Shown: positions 1 to 5,077 of the stretch, piece after piece
Numbering within the stretch: position 1 is the stretch's first letter
Layout: each line of letters opens with the position of its first letter
Position numbers and translations under genes: made by a program
Assembly: GCA_012837465.1 (NCBI GenBank)
Contig: DURG01000012.1
Coordinates: 1-7,316 of the forward strand
DNA: 7,316 nucleotides
Reading direction: 5' to 3'
DNA from: Propionibacterium sp.
GTDB lineage: Bacteria > Actinomycetota > Actinomycetes > Propionibacteriales > Propionibacteriaceae
Notes under the pieces: model-generated
The model's input: the letters and a program-made list of their open reading frames with translations, nothing else
What the model was told of the DNA's origin: nothing
Database searches by the model: none

Positions 1-309
1 ACCTGGGTGCCCAGCCTGTCGCGGCCACAGCTGGTGGAGTCGCTGGCAACGGGGATCTCCCGCGCGGGGCGTCTCGAGCCGTTGGGGCCGTTGGATCTCA
101 ACCCGGAGGCTGAGCCCCTGAACCGGGCCACGAACAGCGCCTTCCGGGTGCCGCAGGCCATGGCGCAGCGGGTCACGGAGCTGGATGGCCCGGTGTTGCT
201 GGTCGATGACCTGGTGGATTCGCGCTGGACGCTGACCGTTGCGGGCCGGCTGCTCCGCCGGGCCGGCGCGTCGTCGGTACTGCCGTTCGGGCTGGCCAGC
301 GTCGCGTAA
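1..309 (+). CDS. recQ: RecQ-family DNA helicase, C-terminal end with phosphoribosyltransferase-like domain (partial)
   Basis: The frame is open from base 1 (TWVPSLSRPQLVES...) to a TAA at 307-309, so this is the last ~102 codons of a longer gene whose start lies outside the window. The segment GPVLLVDDLVDSRWTL resembles the PRPP-binding loop of phosphoribosyltransferases (hydrophobic strand, DD, then S/T-rich turn), followed by a helix and a final strand (RLLRRAGASSVLPFGLASVA). From family knowledge, many actinobacterial RecQ-like ATP-dependent 3'-5' helicases carry such a domain at their C-terminus after the helicase core, and the TWVPS opening matches it. The helicase motifs are not visible, so the RecQ assignment rests on tail similarity. 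A separate ComF-like phosphoribosyltransferase is the main alternative. It converges on the XRE gene with 3 bases between stops. Confidence 0.72.
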   Translation, partial: TWVPSLSRPQLVESLATGISRAGRLEPLGPLDLNPEAEPLNRATNSAFRVPQAMAQRVTELDGPVLLVDDLVDSRWTLTVAGRLLRRAGASSVLPFGLASVA

Positions 310-312
310 GGC

Positions 313-822
313 TCAGCGCCCGAGCTTCTGGTCGGTCCAGGCTGCCGCGGTGTCCGCGCGCTCCGCACCGTAGACGACGAGCAGTTCCGCCACGTCGGGA
401 TACTCTGCGCGGATGGCGTTGGCCGCGCCGATGAAGTCGCCCGCGGCGGCGGTGGCCCGGAAGACGTCCTGGATGTCGGCCGCCAGGTGCCGCTTGGGAC
501 GGATGGCGGTGGTGGCGGTGAAGCTCTCCGTGGCGTCGGCCTCCCCCACGGCCGCCACGGCCTGGGCGACGGTGATCTCACCGCTGCTCACCGCGTCGGC
601 CGCCTGCACGAGGGCCACGAGCCGTGCCGCGGCCGTCGGGTTGGCCACCTTGATCCGGTGTCCGTTGATCAACTGGGACAGCATGGGCGCCGAGATGCCC
701 AGGAGCTTGGCCATCTGCGCCTGGTTCAGGCCCAATGCGGCGGAGCACCGCTGCAGCACCTCGTTCAAGGGCGCGCCGTACAACTCGCTCTGCTTGGCAC
801 GGACCTGGGCGACCTCGGACAT
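313..822 (-). CDS. XRE-type helix-turn-helix DNA-binding protein
   Basis: This 169-residue protein has an N-terminal XRE/Cro-type helix-turn-helix at about residues 22-60. Helices fit ALGLNQAQMAKLLG and ISAPMLSQLINGHR, with the Q-x-x-MAKLLGIS-x-x-x-x-SQ pattern typical of the fold. Residues 60-110 are Ala/Val-rich and helical (NPTAAARLVALVQAADAV). The C-terminal part (about 112-165) looks like a second helical domain (HLAADIQDVFRATAAAGDFIGAANAIRAEYPDVAELL) of unknown role, possibly dimerisation or ligand binding. The ATG at 822 is supported by AGGA (830-833 on the opposite strand) at 7 bases spacing. It lies 34 bases downstream of the kinase stop on the same strand, so co-transcription is likely. 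Its target is unknown; the TTTGCA-type repeats upstream of the kinase and of this gene are candidate sites (inference). No specific family name is recognised with certainty. Confidence 0.85.
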   Translation of the reverse strand: MSEVAQVRAKQSELYGAPLNEVLQRCSAALGLNQAQMAKLLGISAPMLSQLINGHRIKVANPTAAARLVALVQAADAVSSGEITVAQAVAAVGEADATESFTATTAIRPKRHLAADIQDVFRATAAAGDFIGAANAIRAEYPDVAELLVVYGAERADTAAAWTDQKLGR

Positions 823-829
823 GGATCCA

Positions 830-833
830 TCCT
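830..833 (-). promoter_or_regulatory. Ribosome binding site of the XRE gene
   Basis: The minus strand reads TTAGGATGGATCCATG; AGGA sits 7 bases before the ATG at 822. Another ATG at 828-830 on the same strand is out of frame, so this site decides the start. Confidence 0.6.
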
Positions 834-856
834 AACCGCTATTTGCACACGTGAAC

Positions 857-1864
857 TCAGGCAAAGAGCAACACGCCGGCCACGACGAGCAGCACGATGC
901 CGACGGCGGCCACTCCCAAGGCCACGGCCACCGGCCATCGCGGCGCTCGACGCGCCGGGATCAGCTCCTGGGCGGCCGGGGTGATCGTAGCGATCGGCCC
1001 GGGCTCCGCTGGGGTGGGGCCGTCCGGACCCCAGCCCTCGGGCAGGGCGCCCACCTGGTCGAACACCTCCACCGGCTCGTCTGCGTGGGCGGCCTGCGCG
1101 GGAACGATGCGCAGTTGGCGGCGCGCCTCCGTCGCTGAATGGGTGCGGGAACCCACCGGGGCCAACAGCCGCGACAGGAAGCCGCCCAGCGCCGTGTCCT
1201 GAAGGTCCACCGGCACGGCGGGGGTTCCCAGCCGGGGTGGCCGCTCGCCCGTCAACATCTGCCACAGCACCACTCCTACTGCGTAGAGGTCCTGCAGCGG
1301 GTCCGGGTCCGCCCCCTCGGCCGCCTCGGACGCCAAATAGCCGGGCGTGCCCACCACGTGGTGGAGGCGGGTGAGCCTGGGGCTGTCATCGGCCACGGAC
1401 ACGGCCGTGCCGAAGTCGGACACCCGCACGTGGGGTTGCGTGCCGGGCTCCAGCAGGATGTTGTGGGGCTTGATGTCGCGGTGCACCACCTCTGCCCCGT
1501 GCACCACCTCCAACGCGGACAGGAGTTGGTCCGTGATCGCCAGGGCCCAGCGCTGCGGCAGGGCGCCGTAGTCATTGAGGAGGGTCGTGAGGGACCCGCC
1601 GCGCACCAGCGGCATGGTGAACATCACGCGGTCGTCCTCCCCCACCCAGCCGAGCGGGGCGACGATGTGGGGGTGCTGGAACCGGAGGCCCTGTTCACGG
1701 AAGAACCGCACGATTGCCACCGAATCCGCCTGGGACAACACCTTGCCGGCGAGATAACCGCCGTCGCGGTGATCCCAGACACGCCAGACGCTCCCATGGG
1801 CTCCCGAACCCACAAGGTCGACCAGTTCGAAGCGCCCGGCATACACGTCTCCCATGACCCACAT
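857..1864 (-). CDS. Membrane-anchored serine/threonine protein kinase
   Basis: This is a Hanks-type Ser/Thr kinase of 335 residues (numbered from the ATG at 1864). Visible motifs in order: Gly-rich loop GSGAHGSVW (19-27), ATP-binding lysine in LAGKVL (K41), helix-C glutamate in FFREQGL (E57), catalytic loop HRDIKPHN (128-135, D130 and N135), DFG (150-152), an activation segment with two threonines and a serine, GTPGYLASE (172-180, where APE is usual), and DLYAVGVVLWQMLTGERPP (192-210). All residues needed for catalysis are present, so it should be active. A Pro/acidic juxtamembrane stretch (about 255-307) leads to one hydrophobic segment (310-334) that ends the protein: there is no PASTA or other extracellular sensor. 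The start is ATG 1864 or ATG 1855; neither has a strong ribosome site. The open frame extends to 2038, but that part overlaps the divergent vWA gene and is not kinase-like. It shares a divergent control region with the vWA gene and probably an operon with the XRE gene. Confidence 0.9.
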   Translation of the reverse strand: MWVMGDVYAGRFELVDLVGSGAHGSVWRVWDHRDGGYLAGKVLSQADSVAIVRFFREQGLRFQHPHIVAPLGWVGEDDRVMFTMPLVRGGSLTTLLNDYGALPQRWALAITDQLLSALEVVHGAEVVHRDIKPHNILLEPGTQPHVRVSDFGTAVSVADDSPRLTRLHHVVGTPGYLASEAAEGADPDPLQDLYAVGVVLWQMLTGERPPRLGTPAVPVDLQDTALGGFLSRLLAPVGSRTHSATEARRQLRIVPAQAAHADEPVEVFDQVGALPEGWGPDGPTPAEPGPIATITPAAQELIPARRAPRWPVAVALGVAAVGIVLLVVAGVLLFA

Positions 1865-1909
1865 GATGGCAGAATCGCGGGGACCGCTTGCCAATGAACC
1901 TTTACTTAT

Positions 1910-1931
1910 GCAAACATTGCAATTGCAAACA
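1910..1931. promoter_or_regulatory. Candidate operator: 12-bp palindrome flanked by GCAAACA repeats
   Basis: TTGCAATTGCAA at 1917-1928 is a perfect palindrome. GCAAACA occurs at 1910-1916 and again at 1925-1931, 15 bases apart start to start, so the same face of the helix is approached about every one and a half turns. Read on the other strand the repeats give TTTGC twice. A TTTGCA copy also occurs at 842-847 between the kinase and XRE genes. Such AT-containing symmetry is unusual in this GC-rich setting, and the adjacent XRE protein is the obvious candidate binder (inference). Confidence 0.45.
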
Positions 1932-1940
1932 ACCCCTAGC

Positions 1941-1946
1941 GAAGGA
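1941..1946 (+). promoter_or_regulatory. Ribosome binding site of the vWA gene
   Basis: GAAGGA lies 8 bases before the ATG at 1955. It supports that start, which also gives a complete signal peptide. Confidence 0.65.
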
Positions 1947-1954
1947 ACACCACG

Positions 1955-3829
1955 ATGACGACCAGGAAGAGGATCGCCGCCCTCATCGGCGCGACGGCGC
2001 TGGCCGCTACCGGAGTTCTCCCGGCTCCCTCTGCCCATGCGCAGCCGGCCGATGACGAGATCGGCTCACTGATGCTCGTCCTCGACGCCTCCGGCTCCAT
2101 GCGCGACCCCGACGGCACCGGCACCACCCGCATCGCCGCCGCCCACAAAGCACTCACCACCGTCGTCGAAAACCTCCCCGCCCACGCCACCGTCGGCATG
2201 CGCGTCTTCGGCGCCCAAATAACCGGCACCCCCATGCCACAAGAAGCCTGCCAAGACACCCAACGCGTCGTCGACCTCGGCACCGACAACAGAGCCCAAC
2301 TCCTCTCCGCCATCTCCACCTACCAACCCCACGGCTGGACCCCCATCCCCGAAGCACTACGCCAAGCAGCCAACGACCTCGGCCCCGAAGGCAAACGCCA
2401 CATCATCCTCGTCTCCGACGGCGAATCCACCTGCGACCCCGACCCCTGCGAAGTCGCCGCCGACATCGCCGCCCAAGGCATCGGCCTGACCATCGACGTC
2501 GTCGGCCTCAACGTCGACGACAACACCCGCCGCCAACTCACCTGCATCGCCGACGCCGGCAACGGCGAATACGTCGACGCCACCAACGCCGACGAACTCA
2601 CCGCCGCCCTCGACACCACCACCACCCGCGCCACCCGCCCCTTCGAATACGACGGCACCCCCATCCAGGGCACCCCCGACCTCCAGGACGCACCGCAGAT
2701 CACCCCCGGCATCTGGACCGACACCGTCGGCCCCGCCCGCACCCCGGACGTCAACCGCTACTACCGCCTCGAACGCACCGTCAAGGACTCCACCCTGCAA
2801 GCCTCTGCGGTCACCCTCCTGTCGCGCGACCTGATGGACCACCTGAGGATCTCGATCGTCGACGGCAATGATCACCTGTGCGGGAGCCCGGGAACGGCCA
2901 TCCGCCACAGCAACAACCTGGGGCTTGCCACCATTGGCGCCGAACTACGCCCATTCGCGGCCTGCTCGGATGAGGACGTCTTCTGGGTGAAGGTCTCACG
3001 TGAGCAGGCCGAGGCAACGACCGACCTGCCCATCGAGTTGCGGATCCAGGAATTGCCGGCATTGGCGCCAGGCGAGCCAGGGCCCGAACCCATCATCAGC
3101 TTCGAGGGTGACCGCGTCGCCGCGAGCGATCCCATCGAGGTCCAGCCGGGAACCTCCATGGCCACCGCTCCCCTGCTGACGCCGGGGCAGAGCGTGACCA
3201 CCACCATCCTGCCCAACGAGGTCCAGACCTACCGCGTCCCGGTCGGTTGGGGCCAGTCGGTGCGCGCCACGATGGAACGCTTCGAACGGATCCTCGGGCA
3301 CAGCGGCTTCCTCAAGCTCGTGGCGCTCTACCCCAGCGGCTCCATCGGAGACTCGCCGGCCTTCTTCTACGCCCGGGAGGCCAGCCATGCCACCGTCGAG
3401 ACCAAGCCCATCTGGGCCGGCAGCAGCGACGGCGCCAACCCGGCCGGTGACGTGACCCTCATCGTGATCTGGGAGGCGGACAAGGGGGCAGAGGGCGATC
3501 CCCTCGACTACACCCTGACCGCCGAGATCGGTGGCGAACTCGAGGACGCGCCGGAATACCTCATCGAACCCATCAGCGCGGCCACGGAACCCGAGCCGGA
3601 GCCGACCGACTCCGAGGAACCCAGCCCGTCCCCCGAGCCCAGCGAGGAGGCCAGCACGCCCAGCAACTCCCCCACCCCGGAGGCGACTCCAGATGCCACG
3701 GTGACCGAGGCCGCACCCGACGAGGATGCGGGCACCAGCAGCACCGCACTGGCCCTCGCGGGTCTTGGTGGGCTGCTGGTCATCGGTGGCGGCATCACCG
3801 CAGCCATGCTCCTTCGCCGACGCCACTGA
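1955..3829 (+). CDS. Secreted, membrane-anchored von Willebrand factor A domain protein
   Basis: This 624-residue surface protein starts with a signal peptide (TRKR, hydrophobic 7-22, likely cleavage after AHA-29). The vWA domain spans about 36-220: MIDAS motif DASGS (44-48), GWTPI (T129) and SDGES (D155) give a complete metal site, so ligand binding is plausible. Cysteines at 99, 160, 165 and 197 could form disulfides outside the cell. After it come two similar β-rich regions, about 249-370 and 408-530. Each opens with TPG...T...YR and ends in a strand like PIELRIQEL or DYTLTAEIG. A Pro/Glu/Ser/Thr-rich stalk (about 540-595) leads to a C-terminal membrane helix (597-620) and RRRH, placing the body outside the cell. 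There is no LPXTG motif. Codon use changes sharply between the vWA part and the rest. A paralog follows after 10 bases. Ligand and precise role are unknown; adhesion or envelope protein assembly would fit the family. Confidence 0.9.
   Translation: MTTRKRIAALIGATALAATGVLPAPSAHAQPADDEIGSLMLVLDASGSMRDPDGTGTTRIAAAHKALTTVVENLPAHATVGMRVFGAQITGTPMPQEACQDTQRVVDLGTDNRAQLLSAISTYQPHGWTPIPEALRQAANDLGPEGKRHIILVSDGESTCDPDPCEVAADIAAQGIGLTIDVVGLNVDDNTRRQLTCIADAGNGEYVDATNADELTAALDTTTTRATRPFEYDGTPIQGTPDLQDAPQITPGIWTDTVGPARTPDVNRYYRLERTVKDSTLQASAVTLLSRDLMDHLRISIVDGNDHLCGSPGTAIRHSNNLGLATIGAELRPFAACSDEDVFWVKVSREQAEATTDLPIELRIQELPALAPGEPGPEPIISFEGDRVAASDPIEVQPGTSMATAPLLTPGQSVTTTILPNEVQTYRVPVGWGQSVRATMERFERILGHSGFLKLVALYPSGSIGDSPAFFYAREASHATVETKPIWAGSSDGANPAGDVTLIVIWEADKGAEGDPLDYTLTAEIGGELEDAPEYLIEPISAATEPEPEPTDSEEPSPSPEPSEEASTPSNSPTPEATPDATVTEAAPDEDAGTSSTALALAGLGGLLVIGGGITAAMLLRRRH
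2057..2128 (+). repeat. 72-bp direct repeat, copy 1
   Basis: This stretch, encoding the first vWA strand and the MIDAS motif, is identical base for base to 3936-4007 in the downstream paralog. Extending left to 2042 adds only two mismatches (2053 and 2056); beyond that the sequences diverge. The rest of the two genes is far more diverged, which points to recent exchange rather than simple conservation. Confidence 0.9.
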
Positions 3830-3834
3830 GAGGA
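3829..3834 (+). promoter_or_regulatory. Ribosome binding site of the second vWA gene
   Basis: AGAGGA overlaps the last base of the upstream stop codon and lies 5 bases before the ATG at 3840. The close spacing suggests that both genes share one transcript. Confidence 0.6.
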
Positions 3835-3839
3835 CCGAG

Positions 3840-4013
3840 ATGAACCTCCCCAGAACCCTGGCCATCCTGACCGCAACCGCCCTGGCGGCAGGAACCCTCA
3901 CCGCCCCCGCCGCGCACGCCCAGCCGGCCGACGAGGAGATCGGCTCACTGATGCTCGTCCTCGACGCCTCCGGCTCCATGCGCGACCCCGACGGCACCGG
4001 CACCACCGGGTGA
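3840..4013 (+). CDS. Truncated vWA protein stub: signal peptide plus MIDAS strand
   Basis: This 57-residue product carries an intact signal peptide with cleavage expected after AHA-27, then QPADEEIGSLMLVLDASGSM and a few residues to a TGA at 4011-4013. It ends in TTG followed by the stop, where the upstream paralog continues with TTRIAAAHKAL. The product would be exported, but about 30 mature residues with a single vWA strand cannot fold as a vWA domain. It has a good ribosome site, so translation is likely even if the product is useless. Confidence 0.6.
   Translation: MNLPRTLAILTATALAAGTLTAPAAHAQPADEEIGSLMLVLDASGSMRDPDGTGTTG
3936..4007 (+). repeat. 72-bp direct repeat, copy 2
   Basis: Identical to 2057-2128. 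Its right end coincides with the deletion junction in this gene copy, so the identical block and the deletion edge share one boundary. Confidence 0.9.
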
Positions 4014-5074
4014 AGCGCACGATGAGGGGCTCCACCCTTCAGGCCTCCGCGCTGGGGCTCCTGTCCCGCGAGCACCCCGACGGCATGGAACTGCACTTCG
4101 TGACCATGGACGGGGACAGCTGTGGACCGGCAGGAGTACGCACCGGCGGTGGAGTCAGCCAAGTCCTCACCACCGTCGAAACCCGTAGCACCCAACTGTG
4201 TCAGGACGAGGAAGAACTCGTGCTGCGCCTCGCCCGCCGCACGGTTGAGGTTCCCGTGGGCGAGATGCCGGTAGAGCTGAGAGTGCGGGAGATTCCTCCC
4301 CTGGCAGGCACGGGATCGACGGAACCCCAGGTGGGGTTCGAAGGCCCCAGGGTCCCCGCCTCCGAGACACCTGTCGAGCTCACCCCCGGCTCGTCCATGT
4401 CCACTGCCCCGCTGCTGACCACAGGCCAGAGCATCACCGCCAGCATCCTGCCCGACGAGGTGCAGACCTATCGCATCCCGGCTGGCTGGGGCCAGGCGGT
4501 CCGGGCGACCCTCGAGCAGCCCACCAGGATCGAGTCCGTCCCTGGCGACCTTCCAGGCAGCCTTCGGTTGCAGCTCATCCACCCCAGCGGCCACTTGGAG
4601 GCGGGGTCGCGGGCGGTTCCGGTCTATGGTGGCGGCGAAGTGACCGACGAGACGACCGCCATGTGGCCCGGCGGCAGTCAGGGAGCCGATCCGGCGGGCG
4701 ACGTGGTCGTGGTGGTCTATTGGCACGGCGGCACCGACAGGGAGCGCGAGCCCGTCGGCTACACGCTCACAGCAGAGGTCGCCGGGGAACTTCTCGAAGC
4801 GCCGGAGTACCTGGCCGAGCCCCTCGCAGCCGTCGACTCTCCTGAGCCGCAGCCGACGGACAGCGAGCCATCCAGCCCCTCGCCCGAGCCGGCGCAGGAG
4901 AAGACTCCACAGACCGCCCCCTCAGAGACGGCGCCGGAGACAACCGAAACCCAGACGTCGTCCGACGAGGACGACGGCTCCAGCAGCACGCCACTGATCC
5001 TCGCGGGGCTGGGCGGTCTGCTGGTCATCGGTGGCGGGGTCGCCGCGGCCCTCCTGCTGCGGAGGCGCCGCTGA
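4010..5074 (+). CDS. C-terminal remnant of the second vWA protein: β-rich region, stalk and membrane anchor
   Basis: If started at the GTG at 4010 this gives 354 residues. It parallels the upstream protein from about residue 271 onward: RGSTLQASALGLLS matches KDSTLQASAVTLLS, then two β-rich regions (about 1-97 and 136-260), shared motifs such as ILPDEVQTYRIPAGWGQAVRAT, a Pro/Glu/Ser/Thr-rich stalk (about 274-325), and a membrane helix (328-350) ending RRRR. Translation could begin only through the GTGA overlap with the stub's stop (termination-reinitiation) or by a frameshift; the frame is open upstream of GTG only because it is the old reading frame. Without a signal peptide the body would probably stay in the cytoplasm or fail to insert correctly. 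Most likely a decaying fragment; the clean open frame leaves some doubt. Confidence 0.6.
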   Translation: MKRTMRGSTLQASALGLLSREHPDGMELHFVTMDGDSCGPAGVRTGGGVSQVLTTVETRSTQLCQDEEELVLRLARRTVEVPVGEMPVELRVREIPPLAGTGSTEPQVGFEGPRVPASETPVELTPGSSMSTAPLLTTGQSITASILPDEVQTYRIPAGWGQAVRATLEQPTRIESVPGDLPGSLRLQLIHPSGHLEAGSRAVPVYGGGEVTDETTAMWPGGSQGADPAGDVVVVVYWHGGTDREREPVGYTLTAEVAGELLEAPEYLAEPLAAVDSPEPQPTDSEPSSPSPEPAQEKTPQTAPSETAPETTETQTSSDEDDGSSSTPLILAGLGGLLVIGGGVAAALLLRRRR

Positions 5075-5077
5075 CGG

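Larger units (their letters stand above)
1865..1954. promoter_or_regulatory. Divergent intergenic control region (kinase / vWA protein)
   Basis: These 90 bases separate two divergent genes and are clearly more AT-rich than the flanking coding DNA around 1895-1932, as expected for promoters. A possible minus-strand promoter pairs TTGTTT (complement of 1927-1932) with CATAAG (complement of 1905-1910), 16 bases apart. On the plus strand TTGCCA at 1888-1893 could be a -35 element, but no good -10 follows it. The palindrome and repeats at 1910-1931 overlap both possibilities, so a protein bound there could affect both directions. Promoter assignments are visual guesses. Confidence 0.5.
3840..5074 (+). 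pseudogene. Tandem vWA-protein paralog disrupted by an internal deletion and frameshift
   Basis: The region aligns with the upstream vWA gene at both ends. Bases 3840-4007 match its signal peptide and first vWA strand; from 4007 (CGG GTG AAG CGC) it matches the upstream gene from 2765 (CGC CTC GAA CGC). The equivalent of 2129-2765 is missing, 637 bp if the ancestral copy had the same length, which is not a multiple of three and shifts the frame. An ACC triplet is present at both ends of the lost segment in the intact copy and once at the junction (4005-4007). The loss removes nearly all of the vWA domain including two of its metal-site parts. The remaining downstream frame has no further stop, so the event may be recent. 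The two resulting reading frames are listed separately. Confidence 0.85.

Noticed and set aside
287..323. Hairpin between recQ and XRE stops (TCGGGC ... GCCCGA, with GCTGGCCAGC inside) as a bidirectional terminator
   Set aside because: The loop is long, part of it lies in coding sequence and there is no T-run; GC-rich DNA gives such pairings by chance.
1865..2038. N-terminal extension of the kinase frame by 58 residues
   Set aside because: It overlaps the first 84 bases of the divergent vWA gene, covers the AT-rich control region and shows no kinase-like sequence; ATG 1864 or 1855 begins just before the kinase fold.
4002..4013. Programmed -1 frameshift restoring the second vWA gene
   Set aside because: The bases before the stop (ACC ACC GGG TGA) do not form a slippery heptamer, and a frameshift would still leave the vWA domain missing.
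2996..4726. Long minus-strand open frame of 576 codons across both vWA genes
   Set aside because: No recognisable domain, His/Gly/Arg-rich shadow composition, and it covers two clearly homologous plus-strand genes.
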